64,000 bases of DNA, from assembly GCF_013141775.1 (NCBI RefSeq), contig NZ_WHOB01000018.1:1-64000 (forward strand), given 5' to 3'. Source of the stretch: Paenibacillus phytohabitans (lineage in GTDB: Bacteria > Bacillota > Bacilli > Paenibacillales > Paenibacillaceae). The position numbers and the translations under genes are program-made. The notes beneath the pieces are model-generated. The model saw nothing but the letters and a program-made list of their open reading frames with translations. It was not told the DNA's origin and ran no database searches. Shown here one piece after another: positions 49,719-58,726 of this stretch (position 1 is its first letter; each line of letters starts with the position of its first letter).

Positions 49719-51248
49719 TTACCCCCTGCTTCGTGTCATAAATTTCATCAACAGCTCCTGCGATGCATCCTTCCGCTCCACTTCCCCGCTGATGCGCCCT
49801 TCGCACATCGTGTAGATCCGGTCACACATCCCGATAATTTCCGGCAGCTCGGACGAGATAACCAGCACGCCTTTACCTTCTGCCGCCAGACCGTTAATAA
49901 TCGAGTAGATTTCGTATTTGGCGCCCACATCAATCCCGCGTGTAGGCTCATCCAGGATCAGAATATCAGGCTGGGCATAGATCCATTTACTGAGCACCAC
50001 CTTCTGCTGGTTGCCGCCGCTGAGATTGACGGTCTTTTGCAGAATGCTCGGCGTCTTGATGTTCAGCTTCTTCCGGTATTCCTCGGCGACCAGCACTTCC
50101 TCATTCTCATTGATCACCCCGCGGCGGGAGAGCTTCTTCAGATTGCTGAGTGATATGTTACGTTTGATATCGTCAATCAGAATGAGGCCGTATTGCTTGC
50201 GGTCTTCAGTGACGTAGGCTAGCCCGCTTTCTATTGCCTGGGTAATATTGTTAAGGTGTACCTCTCTGCCGTGCATAAAGGTCTGTCCGCTGATCCGCTT
50301 GCCGTAAGACTTCCCGAACACGCTCATGGCCAGCTCCGTGCGTCCAGCGCCCATCAGCCCGGCAATGCCGACAACCTCGCCGCGCCGGATGTGCAGATTG
50401 ATCTGATCCAGCATTTTGCGGTCCTGCTGGGTGGGATGATATACTTCCCAGTTACGGATCTCGAAGATGGTTTCCCCCAGCTCCGGCGTCCGCTCCGGAT
50501 AACGGTTCGTCAGATCGCGCCCGACCATGCCCTTAATAATCACATCTTCAGTGACTGCATCGCGCTTCATATCCAGCGTCTTAATGGTCTGCCCATCCCG
50601 CAGAATCGTTACAGAATCCGCTATCTTCTCGATTTCGTTCAATTTGTGGGAAATGATAATCGAGGAAATCCCCCGCTTCTTCAGCTCCAGAATGAGCAGC
50701 AGCAGGTTCTCGCTATCATCCTCGTTCAGCGCCGCCGTCGGTTCATCGAGAATGAGCAGCTTCACTTCCTTGGAGAGCGCCTTGGCGATCTCTACGAGCT
50801 GCTGCTTGCCGACGCCGATCGTTGATACTCCGGTAAACGGCGATTCCTTGAGGCCGACGGTTGTAAGCAGCTCCTTGGTCTTCACCGTCGTTTCGTTCCA
50901 GTTGATCACCCCGCGCCGCGCTTGCTCATTGCCGAGGAAGATGTTCTCCGAAATCGACAAATACGGAATCAGCGCCAGCTCCTGATGGATAATGACGATA
51001 CCCAGGCCCTCACTGTCCTTAATATCCTTGAACTGGCATACCTGCCCCTGATACAAAATATCCCCTTCGTAGGTGCCATGCGGATACACTCCGCTTAACA
51101 CCTTCATCAGCGTGGACTTACCGGCCCCGTTCTCCCCGCAGAGGGCGTGTATCTCGCCTGCCTTAACCTGCAGATTGACATTCGCGAGCGCTTTGACGCC
51201 GGGGAATGTCTTCGTAATGCCTTTCATCTCCAAGATATATTCACTCAA
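49719..51248 (-). CDS. mmsA: Sugar ABC ATP-binding protein (MmsA/XylG type)
   Basis: A 509-residue protein with two ABC cassettes. The first has Walker [10 protein letters not shown] near residue 38 and Walker [12 protein letters not shown]. The second has a degenerate A-loop (GLMGAGRTE), the signature [13 protein letters not shown] and Walker [15 protein letters not shown]. This asymmetry is the norm for CUT2 ATPases. TTG start ([10 protein letters not shown]) behind a weak GGGTGAG site. It precedes the permease by 6 bp and follows the binding-protein gene after two hairpins. Confidence 0.94.
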   Translation of the reverse strand: MSEYILEMKGITKTFPGVKALANVNLQVKAGEIHALCGENGAGKSTLMKVLSGVYPHGTYEGDILYQGQVCQFKDIKDSEGLGIVIIHQELALIPYLSISENIFLGNEQARRGVINWNETTVKTKELLTTVGLKESPFTGVSTIGVGKQQLVEIAKALSKEVKLLILDEPTAALNEDDSENLLLLILELKKRGISSIIISHKLNEIEKIADSVTILRDGQTIKTLDMKRDAVTEDVIIKGMVGRDLTNRYPERTPELGETIFEIRNWEVYHPTQQDRKMLDQINLHIRRGEVVGIAGLMGAGRTELAMSVFGKSYGKRISGQTFMHGREVHLNNITQAIESGLAYVTEDRKQYGLILIDDIKRNISLSNLKKLSRRGVINENEEVLVAEEYRKKLNIKTPSILQKTVNLSGGNQQKVVLSKWIYAQPDILILDEPTRGIDVGAKYEIYSIINGLAAEGKGVLVISSELPEIIGMCDRIYTMCEGRISGEVERKDASQELLMKFMTRSRG

Positions 51249-51281
51249 GTGTCTCTCACCCAGCTTTCCTTGTGACTGTGC

Positions 51282-51329
51282 AGCGGCTGCCGGCGGCTGT
51301 CCTGAATCCTGGCTGCCGCCGGTTTGCCG
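51282..51329 (-). terminator. GC-rich hairpin before the ATPase gene
   Basis: Outer AGCGGC/GCCGCT and inner CCGGCGGC/GCCGCCGG arms form a very stable stem, without a T-run. It lies between binding-protein and ATPase genes and probably sets their expression ratio. Confidence 0.6.
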
Positions 51330-51349
51330 CTAATAACTGCCATATAAGC

Positions 51350-51387
51350 TGAACTTATGAAGGATCTCTGCCTGCTTCATAAGTTCA
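51350..51387 (-). terminator. Hairpin after the binding-protein gene
   Basis: TGAACTTATGAAG and its exact complement with a 12-nt loop, 14 bp past the stop of the binding-protein gene. No T-run; a likely mRNA-stabilising or processing stem. Confidence 0.6.
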
Positions 51388-51401
51388 CTCTGTGCAGCAG
51401 G

Positions 51402-52490
51402 TTACTCTCCCAGCTGATCTTTGGTATAGTAGCCGCCGTCAACCAGCACCTTGTCTACGTTGCTTGCATCCACAGACACTGGCTCCAGCAGGTAGGACGG
51501 AACGATTTTGACACCATTGTCGTAGGTTGTGGTATCGTTGACTTCGGCTTCCGTACCCTTCAGCACGCTTTCAGTCATCTCCACCGCCTTCTTGGCCAGC
51601 TCACGGGTATCCTTGAATACCGTCTGCGTCTGCTCTCCGGCCAGAATGGATTTCACGGAAGCCAGCTCGGCATCCTGTCCGGTAACTACCGGAAGCTTCT
51701 TGTCGCCCGAGCCGTAGCCCACGCCCTTCAGGGAGGAGAGAATGCCGATGCTAATGCCATCATAAGGAGAGAGTACAGCGTCGAGATTATCGCTGGCATA
51801 GTTGGCGCTCAGCAGGTTATCCATCCGCGCCTGGGCAGCAGCACCGTCCCAGCGCAGCGTGGCGACCTGATCCATCGTAAGCTGCTTGCTGCGGACGACC
51901 AGCTTGCCGGAATCGATATACGGCTTCAGGATGGACATCGCCCCATCGAAGAAGAAGTAGGCATTGTTGTCATCCGGCGATCCGCCGAACAGCTCAATAT
52001 TGAATGGGCCTTTGCCGTCTTTCAGGCCCAGCTTCTCTTCAATGTAAGAGCCTTGCAGCACGCCCACCTTGAAATTATCGAAGGTTGCATAGTAGTCTAC
52101 ATATTCACTTTTTTTGATCAGACGGTCATAAGCGATGACTTTGACATCTGCATCATGCGCCTTCTGCAGCACATCCGTCAGGGCCTCTCCGTCAATTGAA
52201 GCGATTACAATTGCATTCACGCCTTTGGTGATCATATTCTCGATCTGGGATACCTGGTTCTCCACGACATCCTCTGCATACTGCAGATCAGTGCCGTAAC
52301 CCAGCTTCTCGAACTCCTTCACCATGTTGTTGCCGTCATTCACCCAGCGTTCGGAGGATTTTGTCGGCATGGCGATACCGACCTTGCCTTTGGAAGAGTC
52401 TCCGCCGCTTGCGGAATTCCCGCTGTTGCCGCATGCGGATAAGATGAGTACGAGTGTTAGTAGCAATGTGATCACTGAATATTTTTTCAT
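51402..52490 (-). CDS. Sugar-binding lipoprotein of the CUT2 importer (ChvE-like)
   Basis: A 362-residue periplasmic-binding-protein-fold lipoprotein. Signal [21 protein letters not shown] gives Cys near residue 20, followed by a Gly/Ser linker; the body has [59 protein letters not shown] and [20 protein letters not shown], a pattern shared with ChvE/GguA. The start is the ATG behind GGGGGTAGTGCAGGA; 27 upstream codons are dropped since a signal peptide should begin here. First gene of the importer operon. Confidence 0.92.
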   Translation of the reverse strand: MKKYSVITLLLTLVLILSACGNSGNSASGGDSSKGKVGIAMPTKSSERWVNDGNNMVKEFEKLGYGTDLQYAEDVVENQVSQIENMITKGVNAIVIASIDGEALTDVLQKAHDADVKVIAYDRLIKKSEYVDYYATFDNFKVGVLQGSYIEEKLGLKDGKGPFNIELFGGSPDDNNAYFFFDGAMSILKPYIDSGKLVVRSKQLTMDQVATLRWDGAAAQARMDNLLSANYASDNLDAVLSPYDGISIGILSSLKGVGYGSGDKKLPVVTGQDAELASVKSILAGEQTQTVFKDTRELAKKAVEMTESVLKGTEAEVNDTTTYDNGVKIVPSYLLEPVSVDASNVDKVLVDGGYYTKDQLGE

Positions 52491-52641
52491 TCCTGCACTA
52501 CCCCCTGGACTATTCTGTTGTCTTCCACGGGTGCTCCCGTGTGACATGTTGAGTATAGCAACGGAGGCCATGGGGCGTATTTACACTCAGACTACTGTTT
52601 TTATAAAATTCCAACTTTTGTAATCGGAGGGTACAACAAAA

Positions 52642-52672
52642 AACCGCATGCAGCCCGGAGGCGCACACGGTT
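52642..52672 (-). terminator. Terminator after the 52691 gene
   Basis: AACCGTGTGC / GCATGCGGTT stem (one mismatch, inner GCC/GGC pairs) with TTTTTTG on the minus strand. It separates the sensing genes from the importer operon. Confidence 0.8.
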
Positions 52673-52690
52673 AAGGGTGAAGCAATGGAG

Positions 52691-53023
52691 TTATACGGGC
52701 TGATTCAAATCGCTTAACGCCTGCTTGATCTCTTCCAGCTCCTGCTTCAATTGGGTGAACAGGAGACTATTACTCTCTGCAGTCTTGTGTTTGAAATTGG
52801 TCTTGCTTAAGAAAGCCATATAAACACCCGATATTCTTCTGGTGATATTCTCCGCTTCCGCAGGCCCTGAGGACAGCCTGAAAAATTGATTCATCTGCTG
52901 TCTGGTCAGCTCGGTGAACGCAAATTTCTCCAGACACGACTCCAGAACTACGATGCTGCCCAGTGCAGCTTGCCTATATTCTCCGGCCGTTCCGGTATTG
53001 CTCACAGCATTGACTTCTTCCAA
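52691..53023 (-). CDS. Hypothetical helical protein next to the sensor operon
   Basis: About 110 residues, mainly helical (AALGSIVVLESCLEKFAFTE, RQQMNQFFRLSS, LFTQLKQELEEIKQALSDL). The TTG at 53023 has AAGGGG at suitable spacing; a GTG nine bases upstream abuts that site. It lies 37 bp after the response regulator on the same strand and is probably in its transcript. I do not recognise it; the pattern of a small helical bundle gives no functional hint. Confidence 0.6.
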   Translation of the reverse strand: MEEVNAVSNTGTAGEYRQAALGSIVVLESCLEKFAFTELTRQQMNQFFRLSSGPAEAENITRRISGVYMAFLSKTNFKHKTAESNSLLFTQLKQELEEIKQALSDLNQPV

Positions 53024-53059
53024 ATTGCGCACCCCTTGCGGTATGTATATATGAACATC

Positions 53060-54295
53060 CTACTCTTTTCTGCGCCTGCCGTCACTTCCATTCTCAGGCT
53101 GTACCCCTTTGCGGAACTGCAGGGGCGACACGCCGGTCTGCTTCTTGAACGCAGTGCTGAAATAATGCTGCGTCTCATACCCCGACTGCTCAGCCACCTC
53201 ATGGATGCTCAGCTCTGTTGAATGCAGCAGCTGGGCGGCCCGGCGGATTCGTATTTGCGTCAAATACATGCCGAAGGATTCACCCAGCTCCTGCTTGAAC
53301 AGGCGGCTGAGATATACTGGTGAGGCCAGAAGCTGGCCGGCCATCCCCTCCAGGGTAAGCCCGTATTCGCTGTAATGCTCCTGTATATACTGCTTCGCCC
53401 GGCGGACAAGCGGTGACAGCGGCTGCTCTTTGGCCAGTGCCACCCGGCAGCTCCGGTAGGCGGAAGCCAGCTCGGTAATCTCCCCCTGTACAAGCCGGGT
53501 GCCGACTTCAACAGCAATTTTGAGATTGCTGCGCACAGCACCTTCTACTCCGGCAAACACCTGCTCGCCTGCGTCATCCCACAGCAGTGCAACGACCAGT
53601 CCGGCAGTGTCCCGGAAGATCACCTTGGTATACGGCTCCAGCAGCTCCGTGATGATATTCTCGATCGCGAACAGGAACAGCTGGCGTTCGTTCTCCTTCA
53701 TCCCCGGATGCTGGCCCTCCCATCTCCAGCGGATAATGCCGATCCGCTCCGGCCGATCCGGCGGCAGCTGCAGGAATTGCAGCTGCTCCCTGATCTCCGC
53801 CTGGCTCAGATTCCCGTCCAGCCATTCCTGGCAGAAGCGCTCGCGCAGCAGCGGGAAATTCTTCTGCAGCTGCCGGGAGGCCTGCTGCAGATGCTGGCTC
53901 TGCTGCTTCTCCGATTCCAGCTCATCCCTGACACCCCGGAGCACCTGCATCAGCTGCTTCGGCTCGGCTGGCTTCAGAATGTAGTCATTCACCTGCAGAC
54001 GGATCGACTCCTGGGCATATGAGAATTCATCATGGCCTGTGATGACAATGATTTTGCAGCCGGGCAGCTGTTCCCTCAGCCGCTTCATCAGCTCCATGCC
54101 ATGCATAATCGGCATATTAAGATCCACCAGCGCAATATGAATGGAATGCTGTACCGCCAGCTCCAGCGCCTCTTCCCCGTCTTCTGCCTCGGCAACCACA
54201 GTCATCCCCAGACCGTCCCAGTCCACACATTGCCGGATGCCTTCGCGGATGATCCCCTCATCATCGGCAATCATTACTTTCCATTTGTCCAGCAT
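53060..54295 (-). CDS. AraC-type response regulator (YesN-like)
   Basis: A 411-residue regulator. The receiver domain (residues 5-120) shows DDE near residue 12, phospho-acceptor Asp in IALVDLNMPIMHG and the Lys of ILKPAEPK. The C-terminal ~100 residues form the AraC double helix-turn-helix (YGLTLEGMAGQLLASPVYLS, SIHEVAEQSGYETQHYFSTA). ATG is preceded by GAGGAGGATA. It follows the kinase by 21 bp. By position it should activate the CUT2 importer downstream. Confidence 0.92.
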   Translation of the reverse strand: MLDKWKVMIADDEGIIREGIRQCVDWDGLGMTVVAEAEDGEEALELAVQHSIHIALVDLNMPIMHGMELMKRLREQLPGCKIIVITGHDEFSYAQESIRLQVNDYILKPAEPKQLMQVLRGVRDELESEKQQSQHLQQASRQLQKNFPLLRERFCQEWLDGNLSQAEIREQLQFLQLPPDRPERIGIIRWRWEGQHPGMKENERQLFLFAIENIITELLEPYTKVIFRDTAGLVVALLWDDAGEQVFAGVEGAVRSNLKIAVEVGTRLVQGEITELASAYRSCRVALAKEQPLSPLVRRAKQYIQEHYSEYGLTLEGMAGQLLASPVYLSRLFKQELGESFGMYLTQIRIRRAAQLLHSTELSIHEVAEQSGYETQHYFSTAFKKQTGVSPLQFRKGVQPENGSDGRRRKE

Positions 54296-54316
54296 GTTCG
54301 GATATCCTCCTCTTCC

Positions 54317-56182
54317 TTAATCCTTCGCAGGATAACTGTCACGGACCACCGGATGCCGGACGGTTACGACCGTTCCGCTTCCGGGTTCACTCTCAAGTGT
54401 AATTCCATACGGCTTCCCATAGGTCAGTCTAAGCCGTGCCTGCACGTTCAGAATTCCGTAGCCGCTTCCCGCGCTGTCCGGCAGCGGCGCTTCTGTCTCC
54501 ATATGCCCGCTGTCCTGTGTTCCTACAGCCTCAAGCCGCTGCTTCAGCAGACTCAGCCGCTGCGGAGTGATCCCTGCACCGTCATCACGAACTGTAAGGT
54601 ATAGCTCATTCTCTCTTTCCACGACTTCTATAGAGAGATGTCCGGGACCGCGGCGTTCCTTAATGCCGTGATAAATCGCATTCTCCACCATCGGCTGCAG
54701 CAGCAGCTTAAGCACATACAGCTCCTGAAGCTGCGGCTCCACTTCGATGGAATATGTCAGCTTGCTGCTGTAGCGGACATGCTGGATTTTCAGATAGCTG
54801 ACGATATGCTCCAGCTCATCGGAGAGCGGGATCATATCGCTCCCTTTGCTTAAGCCCAGCCGGAACAGCTTGGACAGGGACTGTACCACCTCAGCAATAT
54901 CCTCTGCCCCCTTGCTGCGGGCCATCCAGTGGATTGTATCCAGCGTATTGTAGAGAAAATGCGGTTTGATATGCGCCTGCAGACTGCGCAGCTCCGCTTC
55001 CCTCTTTTGCCGCGCCTGCAATTCTGTCAGGGACAAGAGCCGGCCAATCTGGGCCAGCATGGTATTGAAGCTGCGCCCGAGCAGCCCGATCTCATCAGAA
55101 CGGTTCCCCCAGTAGCGGATCGTCAGATCGCCCGACTGCGCCTTGCTCATGAAGGAAGCCAGTTGTCCGATCGGACGTGAAATGGAATATGCGAGATAGA
55201 AGGAAGCCGTCATCCCCAGCATACAGACTACAAACACGAAGGTTACGACATTGAAGGTAATCTCGCGCACCCCAAAGGCTGACTCATCCATCGGAAACAC
55301 GCCCATCGTTGTCCAGCCTGTAAAGGGAGAGGTCCGGTAGATCAGCTGCAAATGGCGGCCGTCCACGATTTCCGTGGTGATACCCGAAGACTCGGTGAAC
55401 AGGCCTGCCGGAATCTTTTGCATAAAAGGGTGCTGCGGCGCGTAGATCATCTCCCCGTTGTCGTCCACCACCGTCAGGTAGCCTGTCTTGCCCAGTGTGA
55501 CATCTCTGGCTGTCTCGGCAATGACCCGCAGCTTCAGGTCGACCAGCACCACTCCCTGCACAACCTGCGTTTCAGGATCAACAATTGCCCTTACAGCGGA
55601 GACCACCTCGCTCTCCTTATAATCCACATGGGACCTTACAGCGCGGCCGTAAGGATGCCCGACAATCTTGAAGATCCCCTTATTCTCCGCTGCCTGCTTG
55701 TACCAGGCCTCCTCCGTCAGCCGGGTACCGGAACGGGTATACATCTCATTGCTGATGAAATCGCCTTCACTATTGACCAGCATAATCCCGGCAATCTCGG
55801 AGCTGAGTGTAGTGAAGCCCTGCAGAAACTTGCGGATGTTATATTCCGCCGACTCCCCGTTGTCCTCAGTACTGCCTCGCTGCCCGTTACCCGTCACATT
55901 CCCCTTCAGAAATTTCTGCACACCGGGGTCAAACGAAATCAGATAGGTGATCTTCTGCAGATTCTCTACATCGCTCTCTATGGCCGTATTCACCTTGCCG
56001 ATCAGCTGCACCGTGTTCTCGTTGCTCTGTTCCTCCACGATCCGGTCAACCGTCCAGCCAATCAGCAGCCCCAGCCCGATGGAGGGCAGAATGCTGATCA
56101 GCAAAAAATGAATAATCAGCTTGTAGCGGATCGGCATATTATTCAGCTTCAGCTTCTCCATGTTCAGGCTGCCCTTGCGCAT
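54317..56182 (-). CDS. Sensor histidine kinase (YesM-like)
   Basis: A 621-residue kinase with two helices (about residues 20-41 and 300-330) around a large extracellular dCache-type sensor, a HAMP linker (SRPIGQLASFMSKAQSGDLT), the phospho-acceptor motif AHIKPHFLYNTLDTI, N-box QPMVENAIYHGIKER and G-box DDGAGI. Like other YesM proteins its His motif is preceded by a coiled coil (ALRQKREAEL-like). ATG follows GGGGGAG. It is the middle gene of a tethered binding protein-kinase-regulator set. Confidence 0.93.
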   Translation of the reverse strand: MRKGSLNMEKLKLNNMPIRYKLIIHFLLISILPSIGLGLLIGWTVDRIVEEQSNENTVQLIGKVNTAIESDVENLQKITYLISFDPGVQKFLKGNVTGNGQRGSTEDNGESAEYNIRKFLQGFTTLSSEIAGIMLVNSEGDFISNEMYTRSGTRLTEEAWYKQAAENKGIFKIVGHPYGRAVRSHVDYKESEVVSAVRAIVDPETQVVQGVVLVDLKLRVIAETARDVTLGKTGYLTVVDDNGEMIYAPQHPFMQKIPAGLFTESSGITTEIVDGRHLQLIYRTSPFTGWTTMGVFPMDESAFGVREITFNVVTFVFVVCMLGMTASFYLAYSISRPIGQLASFMSKAQSGDLTIRYWGNRSDEIGLLGRSFNTMLAQIGRLLSLTELQARQKREAELRSLQAHIKPHFLYNTLDTIHWMARSKGAEDIAEVVQSLSKLFRLGLSKGSDMIPLSDELEHIVSYLKIQHVRYSSKLTYSIEVEPQLQELYVLKLLLQPMVENAIYHGIKERRGPGHLSIEVVERENELYLTVRDDGAGITPQRLSLLKQRLEAVGTQDSGHMETEAPLPDSAGSGYGILNVQARLRLTYGKPYGITLESEPGSGTVVTVRHPVVRDSYPAKD

Positions 56183-56209
56183 GACATGCTCCCCCTCTGC
56201 CGCAGCAGC

Positions 56210-57223
56210 CTACTTGGCATAATAGTTATCCACGTTCACCCGTGTGACCACATCTATCCCTGTATCGACCGTATCCGGTACGGGTACGGGCTTATTGTTC
56301 GCATACGCTTCAGAGTCCGATTCCAGATCACGATGCAGATGAAACAGCTCTGTCAGCGACCAATAGCCCATATTCCAGGTCCCCTGTGCCATGGTTGCCG
56401 CAATCTTGCCTTCCTTCACCAGATCGAGCGTGCCCTTATCGGTATCGAAGCTGATAATCTGCGGTGCAAGGCCGCTGCCTTGAGCAGCATCCACCGCCTC
56501 TGCCACACCGATCCCGCCATTGGATTCCGTGGCAAAAATCCCGGCTAGCTGCGGATACCCGGCCAGCAGCTGCTCGGCAGCTTCCCGCGAGGCCACCTGG
56601 TCTCCCCGGCCATCCTTGACGGCTACAAGCTTCATTTGCGGATACTCGTTTCGGATAGTATCCCGGAAGCCATCGGTCCGCTCTTGATGATTATGCTGAT
56701 CCGGTGTGGTGATGATGGCCACTTCGCCTTTGTTGCCGGTCAGCTCAGCCATCTTGTGTGCGGCCTGGGTCCCGGCATTGTAATTATCCGTTCCCAGGAA
56801 GGAATAAGCCTTGCTGTCCGGCGCTCCCGAATCAAATAATACCACCGGAATGCCGGCCTCCACCGCCTTGTTGATCGTCGCCGTGAGCAGCTTGGAATTC
56901 ACCGCCGAAATCGCAATCCCCGCCGGCTTCTTGGCGATGGTCTGCTCCAGCACGGTCATCTGTTCATTGGCATTATGCTGGGTCGAGCCGTGGTATTCCA
57001 CGGACACATTAAGCTCCTCTGCCGCATCCTCGAAGCCCTTCAGCACGCTTTTCCAGTAGTCGATGCCGATCTGGAATGTGACCATCACATATTTATCTTC
57101 AATATTCCCGCGCAGTCCGGCTGTCTCCCACGGGTCCGCCGAATCCCCCTGCTGCTTGTAATTCAGCACATAGATCAGGAAGATACCGATTAGCAGCACA
57201 TAGACTAGCCAGAGTTTTTTCAC
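56210..57223 (-). CDS. Membrane-tethered sugar-binding sensor protein
   Basis: A 337-residue periplasmic-binding-protein-fold protein. A single N-terminal helix (LWLVYVLLIGIFLIYVL) without lipobox anchors it; the domain shows VMVTFQIGIDYWKSVLKGFE, EQTIAKKPAGIAISAVNS, VVLFDSGAPDSKAYSFLGTD, IITTPDQHNHQERTDGF and ISFDTDKGTLDLVKEGKI, as in ribose/galactose binders. GTG start with AAGGGG at 8 nt replaces the longer TTG reading. It is encoded directly before the kinase, so it likely senses the sugar for it, as LytS-type or Xyl-type three-component systems do. Confidence 0.88.
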   Translation of the reverse strand: MKKLWLVYVLLIGIFLIYVLNYKQQGDSADPWETAGLRGNIEDKYVMVTFQIGIDYWKSVLKGFEDAAEELNVSVEYHGSTQHNANEQMTVLEQTIAKKPAGIAISAVNSKLLTATINKAVEAGIPVVLFDSGAPDSKAYSFLGTDNYNAGTQAAHKMAELTGNKGEVAIITTPDQHNHQERTDGFRDTIRNEYPQMKLVAVKDGRGDQVASREAAEQLLAGYPQLAGIFATESNGGIGVAEAVDAAQGSGLAPQIISFDTDKGTLDLVKEGKIAATMAQGTWNMGYWSLTELFHLHRDLESDSEAYANNKPVPVPDTVDTGIDVVTRVNVDNYYAK

Positions 57224-57415
57224 GTATGTAACCCCTTTCAAAACAAGAAGTAAATGACACGGTCCACTTGCCCTGACCGATGTCCAGTCTAGTCTAAGGG
57301 CTCGGCAGGCTTCCCGTCAATTACGATCCGCTGGATTGATCTGCTACGGCCGGAGCATCAGTTGGAGCACGGGTTGGACAACCCGGATGCCTTGCTCTTA
57401 GATTTATGAATATGA

Positions 57416-57434
57416 TACGACATTTTATGTCGTA
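57416..57434. promoter_or_regulatory. Dyad upstream of the zinc-ribbon gene
   Basis: TACGACAT-TTT-ATGTCGTA, a perfect 8-bp inverted repeat, with a possible -10 (TATACT) about 10 bp downstream and the zinc-ribbon start at 57492. A regulator site is plausible. A second small stem (CGGGTTG/CAACCCG) lies about 40 bp upstream; otherwise 57224-57415 shows nothing. Confidence 0.4.
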
Positions 57435-57491
57435 CCAGCTGTTTTATACTGGAACAGTAACATTCAAATTGCTGAAATGAGGACTACACAA

Positions 57492-57680
57492 ATGGTAAAA
57501 ACAAAGCGCGGACGGGTACTCTGGACCCTGCCCTCCCATGGCCGCGGCACCTGCCCGGTCTGCGGAACAACCAGAATTAAGCTGCTCTACACAAAAGTAA
57601 AGTCTGATGGGGGAACCCTGAAGGTCTGCAAGCGCTGTGACAAGGCGCCTCAAGCCAAAGTAGATGCCGTAGCCAAGTAA
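57492..57680 (+). CDS. Small zinc-ribbon protein
   Basis: A 62-residue basic protein: MVKTKRGRVLW, CPVCG and CKRC as a four-cysteine zinc ribbon with a 26-residue loop (TTRIKLLYTKVKSDGGTLKV), and a Lys/Ala-rich tail. The layout resembles zinc ribbons of ribosomal or nucleic-acid-binding proteins. ATG has AGGA at 8 nt; an earlier in-frame ATG lacks a site. Monocistronic with its own terminator. Function unknown. Confidence 0.78.
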   Translation: MVKTKRGRVLWTLPSHGRGTCPVCGTTRIKLLYTKVKSDGGTLKVCKRCDKAPQAKVDAVAK

Positions 57681-57690
57681 ACACAACCCG

Positions 57691-57738
57691 GATGTCCGCC
57701 CGGCTTCATGCTTCATGCATGGATGCCAGGGCGGCATC
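57691..57738 (+). terminator. Terminator of the zinc-ribbon gene
   Basis: GATG(T)CCGCCC and GGGCGGCATC pair with one bulged T; a short TTTG tail follows. Confidence 0.6.
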
Positions 57739-57805
57739 TTTGCCTTGTTGCGGTGGAAGTTCATCAGACGCTATACTGAAATCTGACAGAAAGGAGCGGA
57801 GCCGC

Positions 57806-58726
57806 ATGAGCCATATTCACCGTATTCAGTGGTTTGACCAGCAAATCAGAAATGCCTGTTATCCGAACAGCAATATTCTTGCGGAGCAATTCGAAATCTC
57901 CAGGCGCCAGGCGCAGCGGGATATTGAATATATGGCGGAATCTCTGCGGGCTCCGCTCCGCTACGTGGCCAGCCAGCGCGGGTATATGTACGAGGATAAC
58001 AGCTTTGTCCTGCCTCATCTGTACATCACCGACGAAGAGCAGCAGGTACTGAAATATCTGGCTTACCGGTACAGCCATTATGATTATGAGAACGGCCAGA
58101 CTATCCGGAGAGTCGGTGGCCTGCTGGAACGGTTCACAGACCAGCCCTTGCAGGCAGGGGAATTCAAGCTGCCTGTATTTGAAGTAAATGCCCGGCGTCT
58201 GCAGGTTATCGGACTCTTAGAGCAAGCTATTCAAGCCCGCAGGGTAGTACACATCCTCTGCCGGAAGCAGCCGGATCACCCCCGGGAATTATATCTCTGT
58301 CCAATGAAGCTGAGCCGCCGTCTGGAGGAAGATTATGTGCTTGCTGCCATAGAAGGGAATTCCCGGACAGAGTTTTTTAACTTGACCGAGATCCTGCAGC
58401 TGAAGCTGACGGACAGATATTTCGCAGCGGACGATGAATTCTCAGCCGCTCCGCCGGAACAGAATAGACAGCTGAAGCCGTTCACAGCCAGAATCCGGCT
58501 AAGCGGGATGCCTGCAGATTCCTCATGGGGAGGGTATACGATCCGGTCCGCTGATGGAGAAGTCTATGAAATTGAATTTTTTGATACGGAGGCCTTTGTG
58601 GGGCAGCTGTTCAGCTCGGAATGGACTGAAATTCTGTCCCCCAAATGGCTGAAAGAGAAAGTAAGGATCAGATGCCAGAACGTACTGAATCTGCTGAATG
58701 AACAGGAGAGCCGGAGTGATCATTAA
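57806..58726 (+). CDS. WYL-domain transcriptional regulator
   Basis: A 306-residue regulator: an N-terminal HTH of DeoR type (ILAEQFEISRRQAQRDIEYM), a linker, and a WYL-like ligand-binding domain (about 165-235: IQARRVVHILCRKQPDHPRE, LYLCPMKLSRRLEEDYVLAA) with a C-terminal WCX extension. The exact WYL triad is not conserved. ATG follows AAAGGAG. It overlaps the next gene by 11 bp, so it probably controls the two paralogues downstream, perhaps together with a nucleotide-type ligand as in other WYL proteins. Confidence 0.85.
   Translation: MSHIHRIQWFDQQIRNACYPNSNILAEQFEISRRQAQRDIEYMAESLRAPLRYVASQRGYMYEDNSFVLPHLYITDEEQQVLKYLAYRYSHYDYENGQTIRRVGGLLERFTDQPLQAGEFKLPVFEVNARRLQVIGLLEQAIQARRVVHILCRKQPDHPRELYLCPMKLSRRLEEDYVLAAIEGNSRTEFFNLTEILQLKLTDRYFAADDEFSAAPPEQNRQLKPFTARIRLSGMPADSSWGGYTIRSADGEVYEIEFFDTEAFVGQLFSSEWTEILSPKWLKEKVRIRCQNVLNLLNEQESRSDH

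Noticed and set aside
51357-52199. 280-codon plus-strand open frame
   Set aside because: Antisense shadow of the sugar-binding lipoprotein gene, which is a clear family member with signal peptide.
55352-56548. 398-codon plus-strand open frame
   Set aside because: It lies opposite the kinase and anchored binding-protein genes, has no ribosome site, and its translation lacks any recognisable domain; a shadow of GC-biased codons.
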